A DNA stretch of 6,359 bases from Chloroflexota bacterium (GCA_021786265.1 JAJYNP010000107.1:1-6359); one strand, 5' to 3'. Numbered from the stretch's first letter, positions 1 through 5,661 are shown. Made by a program: numbers and translations. Notes: generated by a model not told the origin, from the sequence alone.

Positions 1-421
1 CGTTCCCAAAGCCGAGCTCCACCAGGGTGAACGGCCAGAGCACCAGCGTCGGGACGAGCAGCACCGGCCCCACGAGGTACCAGAGCGCTGCCAGCGAGAC
101 GGCGACCCAGACCTCGTGGAAGATGGCCCACGGGAGCTGCCGGAGCGGTTCGAGGACCTGCGCCACCACCGGCGAGTACAGGAAGGCACCCGGCTCCCCC
201 GCCGACGACACCACGTATGGGTCTGACAGACGAGCGACGTAGTACGCGTACGTGTCATAGCTGGCATCGGGCGGCATCGTCCACACGAAGGCCAGGATGA
301 CGACCGAGCCGATGACGGCCGCCACGCGCAGGCCGTCGCGGATCGCCCGCTCGTGCACGACGATGCGCTCCCGCCACGCCGGCGGCCGCACTCCCCTCAC
401 GGGCCGCCGCACCCCCGTCAT
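1..421 (-). CDS. GT87/DUF2029-like membrane glycosyltransferase, N-terminal part
   Basis: The first 140 residues of a polytopic membrane protein are visible; the rest lies beyond the left edge. A basic cytoplasmic head (residues 1-31) precedes a membrane segment at about 32-50, then an outer loop with a YDTYAYY stretch (Asp56), an FLYSP motif (80-84) and two further hydrophobic segments (about 102-118 and 119-136). This order, Asp after the first membrane segment then a Y-x-P motif, is typical of GT87/DUF2029 GT-C transferases, which use polyprenyl-phosphate sugars outside the membrane. It aligns without gaps over about 65 residues to the protein at 4798-5661, so the two are paralogues. The ATG at 421 overlaps the upstream stop as ATGA, implying translational coupling with the PIG-V-like gene. 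Family assignment is good; donor and acceptor are unknown. Confidence 0.8.
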   Translation of the reverse strand, partial: MTGVRRPVRGVRPPAWRERIVVHERAIRDGLRVAAVIGSVVILAFVWTMPPDASYDTYAYYVARLSDPYVVSSAGEPGAFLYSPVVAQVLEPLRQLPWAIFHEVWVAVSLAALWYLVGPVLLVPTLVLWPFTLVELGFGN

Positions 422-1572
422 GGGACGAAGAACCCCCGGAACATCTGGAGCGAGACCACGCCGAGCAGGGCGATCGACACGGCCGGCCAGGCCAGCCGGA
501 ACCAGGACGCTCGCCGCCCGGCGAGGATCCAGGCGTTCGGGAAGGCGAGCGTCACGTACCGCCCGACCGACTCCAGGATCCCGCTCGCGAGCACGGCGCC
601 GACGTAGACGAGCGACACCAGCGCGTACGACCAGGGGATCCGGTCAAGGCGGCGGAAGACGAGCAGGAAGACCGAGACGAGGAGGGTGGCAAGCAGGACG
701 AGCTGGTTCAGGTCGAGGCCCGCGGAGATGGGCGGGCCGGAGGCGGCACTCCCGACACCACCGCGCCCCCAGACCGCCTGCGCCGCGCCATACGCGCCGG
801 CGCTCCCGGTTAGCCAGCCGACATAACCCAGGAATCCGGCTCCCGCGAGCGGGCTCAGGACCAGCCAGCCCTGGGACACCCGCAGGCGCCGGCCATCGCG
901 CACGAACAGGACGAGCCAGAGCGGCAGGAGGAGGAGCGCTCCCTGGAGGCGCGTCAGCGCCGCCAGCGCCAGCAGGACGCCGGCCACCGCCCGTCGATCG
1001 CGCTCCGCCGCGAGGAAGGCCCCGAGCGAGAGGGCGAGGAAGAGGCTCTCCGAGTAGGCCATCGAGAAGACCGCCGCGAACGGCGAGACGGCCAGGAGGA
1101 CGGCGCCGAGCCGGGCGCGATCGTCGCCCAGCACCCGCTCGCCGAGGCGGACGAGGAGCACGAGGGACACGACGAACAGGGCGTTCGACAGCGCGACCGC
1201 CACGAGCCCCGCCATCTCCGGCCAGGGCACCGACAGGACCCGCACCAGCAACGGGTAGAGTGGCAGGAATGCGTAGTCGTGGTAGGCGTCGACGATCGGC
1301 GCGGCATGGTACCCGTCGCGGACGATGCCCAGGTACCACCAGCCATCCCAGCTCGTCAGGCTTCGCAGGAGCGGGGCGCCGTCGCCGCTCGTCAGGGCCG
1401 GGTTGCGCGTGAAGACCGACTCGGCGAGGACGGCCGCCACCAGAACGACGAGGCGCGAGCCGAGCAGGGCGAGGACGACCGAGCGATCGAGCGATCGAGC
1501 CCAAGCGCGAGTCGGCGGAGGCCAGTCGGCCGGGCGGCGAGCGGGGCGTCTTCGGCGATCACCGAGGATCAT
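418..1572 (-). CDS. PIG-V/COG5542-like membrane mannosyltransferase homologue
   Basis: A 384-residue polytopic protein, with residues counted from the ATG at 1572. After a basic head (1-30) comes a membrane segment at about 31-50. A loop follows with SWDGWWYLGIVRDGY (74-88), then FLPLYPLLVR (102-111) and AYSESLFLA (172-180), and many more membrane spans. The WD-x-W-Y motif, the F-x-P-L-Y-P motif and the Y-x-E-S-L-F motif are the signature of the PIG-V family (GT76, COG5542), GT-C mannosyltransferases using polyprenyl-phosphate-mannose; Asp76 is the likely catalytic residue. The bacterial substrate is unknown. The frame is open to an ATG at 1641, but that would overlap the upstream gene by 83 bp. 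The ATG at 1572 leaves 14 bp of overlap, though I see no strong ribosome binding site. The stop overlaps the next start (ATGA). Confidence 0.87.
   Translation of the reverse strand: MILGDRRRRPARRPADWPPPTRAWARSLDRSVVLALLGSRLVVLVAAVLAESVFTRNPALTSGDGAPLLRSLTSWDGWWYLGIVRDGYHAAPIVDAYHDYAFLPLYPLLVRVLSVPWPEMAGLVAVALSNALFVVSLVLLVRLGERVLGDDRARLGAVLLAVSPFAAVFSMAYSESLFLALSLGAFLAAERDRRAVAGVLLALAALTRLQGALLLLPLWLVLFVRDGRRLRVSQGWLVLSPLAGAGFLGYVGWLTGSAGAYGAAQAVWGRGGVGSAASGPPISAGLDLNQLVLLATLLVSVFLLVFRRLDRIPWSYALVSLVYVGAVLASGILESVGRYVTLAFPNAWILAGRRASWFRLAWPAVSIALLGVVSLQMFRGFFVP
1477..1500. repeat. 8-bp tandem repeat, three copies
   Basis: Reading the minus strand, GCTCGATC occurs twice in a row and is followed by GCTCGGTC (one mismatch). 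It lies in codons 25-32 of the PIG-V-like gene, just before the first membrane segment. Eight is not a multiple of three, so gain or loss of one unit would shift the frame. Confidence 0.7.
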
Positions 1573-1960
1573 TCGCCAGCGGGTACAGGCCATCGCAGCT
1601 GATCGTCTGCCCCACCGCGTCGATCCGCGTGAAGGCGTCACGCGCCTCGATCAGGGTCATGCGATGGCCGCGGAAGTGCGGATCGCGGGCGGGGACACGC
1701 GGGTCGACGCACTTGACGTGGTAGACACTCCCACCCGACGGGTCGATCCGCCTGATCGGGTGCCAGTGGAACCCGATGCCGCCGCGATGGACGAGATCGA
1801 CGTAGTCGTAGGCGTACGCGTCGAGCAGCCAGTGGACACTGTCCCGCCGGTACCACTCCTGGTAGCGATACCTCGCCGTCGGCGACAGGCCAGCCCCGCG
1901 AGATCGCGGCTCACCGGGTCGCGTCCGCGAGCGACTCCCCTCGCACCAGAAGCGCCTCAC
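1559..1960 (-). CDS. Hypothetical soluble protein downstream of HTH gene
   Basis: I do not recognise the family. The 133-residue frame shows consistent G/C third positions from about residue 30 to the end. Its composition is balanced and rich in Trp, Tyr, His and Asp, unlike the Arg/Ala/Pro-rich shadow frames nearby. Visible segments are an aromatic stretch RYRYQEWYRR (30-39), a tyrosine-rich AYAYDYVDLVHRGG (48-61), FHWHPIRRID (64-73) and a C-terminal half with single Cys at 84 and 122. There is no membrane segment or signal peptide. The only usable start in frame is GTG at 1960, giving a 50-bp overlap with the HTH gene; residues 1-28 look low quality, so the true start or an indel near 1880-1911 is uncertain. 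It overlaps the PIG-V-like start by 14 bp, so it is probably cotranscribed with it. Confidence 0.6.
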   Translation of the reverse strand: MRRFWCEGSRSRTRPGEPRSRGAGLSPTARYRYQEWYRRDSVHWLLDAYAYDYVDLVHRGGIGFHWHPIRRIDPSGGSVYHVKCVDPRVPARDPHFRGHRMTLIEARDAFTRIDAVGQTISCDGLYPLANDPR

Positions 1961-2186
1961 CCTCGCCGAGCGGGGGCAGTCGATCCACGCGCCGAACGGA
2001 CGGCTCCCAGGATCGAGCGGACCCGCCGGCCTGGAAGCGCTCGAACGCGGGGATCGGGATCCGGTAGATGCGTTCGGACACCTTGATCCCCGGCAGGGTG
2101 CCCTCGTGGATCAGCTTCAGCACGGTGGTTGTGCTGACCCCGAGGATGCCGGCGACCTCTCTCGGCGTGTAGAACCGACGCTCCAC
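1911..2186 (-). CDS. Excisionase-family helix-turn-helix DNA-binding protein
   Basis: A 91-residue protein whose residues 5-53 match the HTH_17/excisionase (MerR-like) domain. It opens with FYTPREVAGILGVSTTTV (5-22), the usual 'T-x-x-E-V-A-x-x-L-G-V-S' helix-turn-helix. A recognition helix (LKLIHEG) and a wing with the LPGIKV...RIYRIP pattern follow, then AFERF. Such domains act as phage or integrative-element excisionases, or as small regulators next to toxin-like or accessory genes. Residues 55-91 are an uncharacterised tail. The start is GTG at 2186 because the same frame has a stop about 10 codons upstream; a possible AGGAAG ribosome site lies about 15 bases before it, further than usual. 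No integrase is visible in the window. It heads the minus-strand run towards the PIG-V and GT87 genes. Confidence 0.85.
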   Translation of the reverse strand: MERRFYTPREVAGILGVSTTTVLKLIHEGTLPGIKVSERIYRIPIPAFERFQAGGSARSWEPSVRRVDRLPPLGEGEALLVRGESLADATR

Positions 2187-2222
2187 GGCTTGGCGTCCCA
2201 GCTTCCTTGTTGGTCATCTTGG

Positions 2223-2250
2223 ACGATAGCAGTCCGACGCGGTACGGCAA
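2223..2250 (-). promoter_or_regulatory. Putative sigma-70-type promoter for HTH gene
   Basis: On the minus strand, TTGCCG (2245-2250) and TATCGT (2223-2228) are separated by 16 bp. Each hexamer matches consensus at four of six positions. The predicted start of transcription, near 2216, leaves a leader of about 30 nt before the GTG at 2186. It lies in the 105-bp gap after the RES toxin stop, so the HTH run may be transcribed separately from the toxin-antitoxin pair. No terminator hairpin with a T-run is visible in the gap. Confidence 0.4.
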
Positions 2251-2291
2251 GCGGCGCAACGGGCTGGCGCGGCGACGTCGATCTCCGATCG

Positions 2292-2990
2292 TTAGCGCGG
2301 GCGCCGCAGTTCCCATTCGACGACCAGGGCGTCGAAGACCCGTCCGATCCGCTCCGCCCGCTCCGCGGGCAGCCGAATCGCCCGCAAGAGGTGGAACATC
2401 CGGACCGGCGCGCGGCGAACGCCTTTATCGAGCACGGCTCCGAGACTCGAGCGGATCGCGGGACCGAACACCGCGAGCGTGCGCTCGCGCTCCAGCGGAG
2501 CGGACGGTGCCTGGATCGCCTCGAATCCGGCCTCGATCGCAAGCTCGGCGAGATCCTGGCAGACGGTGAGATCGTCGGCAATGAGTTGCTCGACTGAGAC
2601 ATCGAGGGCCCCTTGGACGCGGGTCGACGTGAGGTCGAGAGCCACGACGACCGCGTCAGCACGCCCAACGCGTCGGCGAACCTCGAGGGGACTCACGCCA
2701 TCGTCGAGGAAATGACGGAAGAACTCGGCCCACGCCCCCCGCTCGGTCCGCGAGCCATACCACGTCGCGGTGCCCCGGACCCGGTGATAGCGACCCTCAC
2801 CCTCGGGCGGGTCAGCCACCGACGTTACGCTGTGGCGCGGGCTGCCCTGATGCCATACACGAAACGTGCGGGGCGAGGCCCGAGCCCGCTCCGCACGGAG
2901 GAAGGCCAGGCGCGCCTCGCGGCGCGTGGCCGGATCAGACGTAGGAACCCTCGACGAAGGAGACTGCGGCCCGGCGGACGGCCTCGACAT
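2292..2990 (-). CDS. RES-domain toxin of RES-Xre toxin-antitoxin system
   Basis: Characterised RES toxins (for example the MbcT family) degrade NAD+, by NAD+ phosphorylase or glycohydrolase activity. From the chosen ATG the protein has 232 residues; the RES core covers about 42-165. It begins with TFRVWH (42-47), the usual 'Y-R-V-H' opening, then GRYH (Arg67), WYGS (Tyr78) and AWAEFF (Glu89), matching the conserved Arg, Tyr and Glu of the active site. A strand LDLTSTRVQGAL and a block reading DDLTVCQDLAELAIEAGF, typical of RES, lead to APSA with a Ser near 163. The 65-residue tail is not assigned. The start is doubtful: ATG at 2990 overlaps the antitoxin by 56 bp and no ATG, GTG or TTG lies between it and the RES core. 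A non-standard start (CTG at 2909) is possible. The gene follows its antitoxin, the usual order. Confidence 0.88.
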   Translation of the reverse strand: MSRPSAGPQSPSSRVPTSDPATRREARLAFLRAERARASPRTFRVWHQGSPRHSVTSVADPPEGEGRYHRVRGTATWYGSRTERGAWAEFFRHFLDDGVSPLEVRRRVGRADAVVVALDLTSTRVQGALDVSVEQLIADDLTVCQDLAELAIEAGFEAIQAPSAPLERERTLAVFGPAIRSSLGAVLDKGVRRAPVRMFHLLRAIRLPAERAERIGRVFDALVVEWELRRPR

Positions 2991-3309
2991 CCCCCGTGTG
3001 CAGGAGGTCGACGGGGCGCTGCCCGCCAAGGAGGCGGTTTCGGGCAGTGAACCACTGGGTGATCCCCCGCGGCGTGAGCGTTTCGTCGAGGATGAGGACG
3101 AGCTCGCGAACCTCCCGAAGCCGCTCGTCAAAGCCGGACCTGATCGCCGAGGTCGTCCGCCAGTTGCGGACGGAACGCTCGTTGGCGCCGGTGGCCCAGG
3201 CGAGCGTCTTCTGGGTAAAGCCGAGCTTCTCCAGGGCGCGAACGACGGCGCCGGCCTCGACCGCTCGCGCCAGGTCACGTGTTTCGGAATGTCCGATCGT
3301 CTGTGTCAT
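2935..3309 (-). CDS. Xre/MbcA-type antitoxin partner of RES toxin
   Basis: A 124-residue antitoxin of normal length. Residues 31-51 (FTQKTLAWATGANERSVRNW) form an Xre-like helix-turn-helix. Residues 66-124 are the MbcA/ParS/Xre toxin-binding domain (DUF2384 type), with ITQWF (83-87), N91, LGGQRPVDLL (94-103), the GD pair (106-107), EAVRRAA (109-115) and the usual short ending VEGSYV. The C-terminal domain inserts into and neutralises the RES toxin; the HTH binds the promoter, giving autorepression of the pair. ATG at 3309 is the natural start, 23 bp from a set of direct repeats and downstream of a good promoter. The ribosome site is weak (AACGAG just before the ATG). Confidence 0.92.
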   Translation of the reverse strand: MTQTIGHSETRDLARAVEAGAVVRALEKLGFTQKTLAWATGANERSVRNWRTTSAIRSGFDERLREVRELVLILDETLTPRGITQWFTARNRLLGGQRPVDLLHTGDVEAVRRAAVSFVEGSYV

Positions 3310-3332
3310 CTCGTTGCCGCCTGCTGCAAGCG

Positions 3333-3380
3333 ATCGTACTTACCGCTGTTGTTACCGCTTATGTTACCTTGGTTGTTTCC
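3333..3380. repeat. Four 12-bp direct repeats, likely toxin-antitoxin operator
   Basis: Reading the minus strand there are four consecutive 12-bp units: GGAAACAACCAA (3369-3380), GGTAACATAAGC (3357-3368), GGTAACAACAGC (3345-3356) and GGTAAGTACGAT (3333-3344). The core GGTAA is exact in the last three and degenerate in the first. The set is much more AT-rich than its surroundings. It covers the spacer, the -10 element and the presumed transcription start of the antitoxin gene, where an autorepressing antitoxin would bind. The spacing of 12 is close to one helical turn, suggesting binding of several antitoxin units to one DNA face. Confidence 0.75.
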
Positions 3381-3388
3381 GGTGTCAA
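3361..3388 (-). promoter_or_regulatory. Promoter of the Xre-RES operon
   Basis: On the minus strand a perfect -35 hexamer TTGACA (3383-3388) is followed after 16 bp by TAACAT (3361-3366), matching TATAAT at four of six positions. Transcription should begin near 3352-3355, about 45 nt before the antitoxin ATG. The -10 and most of the spacer fall inside the 12-bp repeats, so bound antitoxin would block RNA polymerase. Confidence 0.65.
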
Positions 3389-3536
3389 GGTCCGAACCGG
3401 TCGCGCAGTTCCCGTCGCCGCACTGGTTGCGCCGGCTACGGCCGCGTTGCGCCAGGTGCGGAACCCCGGGTGTACCGCACGACGCCGCCCGACGGCGCCC
3501 GACGCCTCGTGACTCCGCCCGCCGCCTCCACCCGGC
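3389..3536. other. Non-coding gap with 10-bp periodic GC-rich stretch
   Basis: This stretch lies between the GT39-like stop and the toxin-antitoxin promoter. No frame here has a convincing protein. At 3481-3520 there are four imperfect 10-bp units on the plus strand: gacgccgccc, gacggcgccc, gacgcctcgt and gactccgccc. Some short GC-rich self-pairing is possible, but no stem followed by a T-run is visible, so a classical intrinsic terminator cannot be claimed. Confidence 0.4.
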
Positions 3537-4805
3537 CTACCCGTTGTACGCCCAGTAGACGCCGGCGAGGCCGACGACGACCCCGAAGAGGATGAGCACC
3601 CGCCACAGCCAGGAGACCCCGTGGCGGGCCGCCGCCAGGCCACACAGGGCGATGACGAACGGGATCGAGTCCTGCGCGTAGCGGTAGCCGTACTGGAAGA
3701 ACCCGCCGCCGTAGTAGAGCAGGCTCGGGACCAGCACCGCCAGCGCCGTCAGGCCGAGCGCGACCGTCCGGCTCGAGCGCCAGTCGGCCCGGGCGGCCAG
3801 GAGGAGCCCGGGGCTGGTGAGCAGGATCGACATCCCGTACCCGTCGGGCTTGAGCCAGGGAAACTCGGGGGTCCGTTGGGGCAGCCTGAGGAGCAGGTAA
3901 TCGATGTTCGTCCCGAGGTGAGCGAACGAGAAGAGCCCCAGCTCGCGCCGCTCGGCGAGCGGGCCAAGCAGCGTCGCCAGCCCGTAGCCCGACTCGAGCG
4001 GCGACCCGAACCGAACGGCGTTGTACCAGAGAAAGAAGACCACCGACGGCAGCACGCCGAGCGCGAACCCCACGAGCTGGGGCCACGCCCAGGCCCGGAC
4101 GTCGAACCACGCCCGCAGCGGGGACGCCGCGTGGCCGCCGGCGACGTCGGGCGCCACCACCGGCGCGGTACGGTCGCGCCAGACGATCCAGGGAAGAACG
4201 GCACCGCCAGCGCGAGCGGCGCCCGCGACAGGAACGCGGCCCCGACGAGCAGGCCCAGGAGCCACGACCGCCGCCGTCCCCAGGCCTCGACGAGGGCGGC
4301 GAGCGTGAGCAACGCGGCGATGAGCTGACCCTCGTGCCAGACCCCGCCGCGCGTGACGAGCCACCAGACCTGCGTGCTGAAGCCGAAGAGGAGCGCGATC
4401 CACCAGCGATCGACGGGCGAGCGGACGCCCAGCCCGCCCATCAGCATCCAGACCAGCCCGACGTCGATCGCGGCCACCGCCGAGTTGACCAGCGGCTCCC
4501 AGCGGCCGGCGGTCGTCGCGCCGACCGCCGCGACGAGCGGCATGAACGCGATCCGGGAACGGCCCGAACGGGACGTACGAGCGGCCGTCCGCCACGATCA
4601 CGTCCCACGGTCCGGGCGATGTCGCCAACCACGTCCGCCCGTGGAGGAACGCGTCGGCCAGGTAGAAGAAGTCGGGCCGCCCGGAGTCGAAGCCGGCGCT
4701 CGATTGGAGGAAGGCCTCGAACGCCGCGAAGACGACCAGCGGGCCGGCCAGCATCGCCACCGACGGGCGGGATCGCTCGCTCTCCGCGGCGCCCCGCTCA
4801 GCCAA
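3537..4805 (-). CDS. GT39-like (ArnT-style) membrane glycosyltransferase with two compensating frameshifts
   Basis: Reads as 422 residues, but its middle (4191-4553) is out of frame. Residues 1-84 hold a membrane segment (about 18-34), then FDSGRPDFFYLADAF and DGRSYVPFGPFP, the first-loop pattern of GT-C transferases of the GT39/PMT type. The -1-shifted middle supplies MPLVAAVG, GGVWHEGQL and AFLSRAPLALAVPFFP. Frame one resumes at residue 206 with WIVWRDR, then YNAVRFGSPLESGYG and FQYGYRYAQDSIPF, then two membrane spans to the end. Joined, these give a continuous, typical family member, so the gene is real but shifted. The errors could be sequencing indels in GG and CCC runs, or an inactivating pair of mutations. 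The start is TTG at 4805, overlapping the upstream stop by 8 bp; an ATG at 4754 is an alternative. It probably adds a sugar from a polyprenyl-phosphate donor to an envelope glycan or lipid. Confidence 0.82.
   Translation of the reverse strand: MAERGAAESERSRPSVAMLAGPLVVFAAFEAFLQSSAGFDSGRPDFFYLADAFLHGRTWLATSPGPWDVIVADGRSYVPFGPFPDRVHAARRGGRRDDRRPLGAAGQLGGGRDRRRAGLDADGRAGRPLARRSLVDRAPLRLQHAGLVARHARRGLARGSAHRRVAHARRPRRGLGTAAVVAPGPARRGRVPVAGAARAGGAVLPWIVWRDRTAPVVAPDVAGGHAASPLRAWFDVRAWAWPQLVGFALGVLPSVVFFLWYNAVRFGSPLESGYGLATLLGPLAERRELGLFSFAHLGTNIDYLLLRLPQRTPEFPWLKPDGYGMSILLTSPGLLLAARADWRSSRTVALGLTALAVLVPSLLYYGGGFFQYGYRYAQDSIPFVIALCGLAAARHGVSWLWRVLILFGVVVGLAGVYWAYNG
4191..4553 (-). other. Out-of-frame middle segment of the GT39-like gene
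   Basis: The open frame of the surrounding gene here encodes an Arg/Gly/Ala-rich run with no membrane segments. The adjacent frame encodes about 120 hydrophobic, family-typical residues. At 4553 there is one extra G (or two bases are missing) between TTCCCG and ATCGCG. At 4191-4193 one C appears to be missing between TTCTTC and TGG. The shifts cancel, so no stop interrupts the gene and automated calling would report a protein with 121 spurious residues. Confidence 0.85.
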
Positions 4806-5661
4806 TGGGGCCGAACCTGAGGACCGGCCGAGCGCCCTCCCGCAGCCAGCGGCCGAGGGCCTTGCGCAGGAACGGGAGCGCGCCGACGAGCATCGCCGAG
4901 CTCGTGATGTAGTAGACGGGCAGCGCCAGGGTCGCCCCGACGACGACCGGCCACCGATGTCCGCTCAGGCCGCCCCAGGCGACGAACCCCAGGGCGAACG
5001 GCAGACGAACCCAGAGCGGCAGGTAGTACGGCGCGACCGAGGGCGCCGCGTTGCCCACGATCAACCCGAGGTAGTCGCGCCAGGCATCGGGGTTGAGCAG
5101 GAGCGACACGAGCGCCACCCCCGCCGTGACCCCGAGCGCGATCGCCAGGTGGCGCCACTGCCGCCGAATCGCGAACCACAGGAGTCCGACCCCCGGCGTG
5201 ACCTTGGTGAGCAGGACGAACGCCCAGGCCGCCGGATACTCGAACCCCTTGACGACGGCAAGCGCGAGCAGCAGCTGGATGTTCCCGGCGTTGACCTCGG
5301 ACGCGACCGGCACGGCAAACAGGACGAGGATCGTGAACGGCCCGGCGAGGTAGACGAGCGCCGCCAGGAGGACGGCTCGCCAGATCGCGGTGAAGACCTC
5401 GAACGGGACCCAGCGCCACCAGCCCACGACGAACTCGAAGGCCGGCGTGTAGACGTAGCCGTTGCGCAGCCCCTCGGCGGCCCGCGGGTAGAGATCCGAC
5501 GGATCGGCCGCCCAGTAGTAGCGCACGTCGACAGGGAGGCCGGTGGTCCGCGTGAGCTGGAGCCAGTAGAACGCCGCGGCGAGCACACCCAGGAGCACGA
5601 GACAGTCGCGGGCGATCCGTGCGAACGTGGCCGGCGTCAGGCTCCGTCCTCGAGTGCGCAT
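4798..5661 (-). CDS. GT87/DUF2029-like membrane glycosyltransferase
   Basis: A 287-residue polytopic protein. The first membrane segment (about 20-36) is followed by LPVDVRYYW (Asp45, the likely catalytic acid), GYVYTP (68-73), paired membrane spans (about 91-120), NAGNIQLLLALA (124-135), LTKVTPGVGL (151-160), and further spans at about 172-189, 220-236, 238-252 and 255-265. The N-x-G-N-x-Q and K-x-T-P-G motifs are those of GT87/DUF2029 transferases, which use polyprenyl-phosphate donors (mannosyl or arabinosyl in mycobacterial relatives). It is shorter than many members (around 400), so the C-terminal spans may be fewer. The ATG at 5661 is chosen because a TAGACT -10-like box lies six bases upstream, favouring a leaderless message. 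Its stop overlaps the GT39-like start by 8 bp, so the two are cotranscribed. It is a paralogue of the protein at the left edge. Confidence 0.85.
   Translation of the reverse strand: MRTRGRSLTPATFARIARDCLVLLGVLAAAFYWLQLTRTTGLPVDVRYYWAADPSDLYPRAAEGLRNGYVYTPAFEFVVGWWRWVPFEVFTAIWRAVLLAALVYLAGPFTILVLFAVPVASEVNAGNIQLLLALAVVKGFEYPAAWAFVLLTKVTPGVGLLWFAIRRQWRHLAIALGVTAGVALVSLLLNPDAWRDYLGLIVGNAAPSVAPYYLPLWVRLPFALGFVAWGGLSGHRWPVVVGATLALPVYYITSSAMLVGALPFLRKALGRWLREGARPVLRFGPIG

Noticed and set aside
297..1412. 371-residue plus-strand open frame
   Set aside because: Dominated by Arg, Gly, Pro and Ala with no recognisable domain; it lies opposite the PIG-V-like and GT87-like genes, which have clear motifs. 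It is a GC-driven shadow.
1573..1641. Start of the PIG-V-like gene at the ATG at 1641
   Set aside because: It would overlap the upstream gene by 83 bp and adds an arginine/serine-rich head; the ATG at 1572 is more economical.
2991..3278. N-terminal extension of the RES toxin frame to 3278
   Set aside because: The 96 extra residues are Arg/Ser/Pro-rich and fully overlap the antitoxin gene, whose frame has clear domain motifs.
3333..3380. CRISPR array or replication-origin iterons
   Set aside because: Units are only 12 bp with no spacers, no Cas or replication gene is present, and the location over a toxin-antitoxin promoter fits an operator better.
3279..3512. 77-residue plus-strand frame with a hydrophobic stretch that could pass for a small membrane peptide or antisense toxin
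   Set aside because: The hydrophobic run (TAVV, TAYV, TLVV units) is simply the translation of the 12-bp operator repeats. The frame also covers the antitoxin promoter and start, and no promoter or ribosome site is seen on that strand.
3621..4328. 235-residue plus-strand frame
   Set aside because: Charged low-complexity composition, antisense to the GT39-like gene; no start context or domain.
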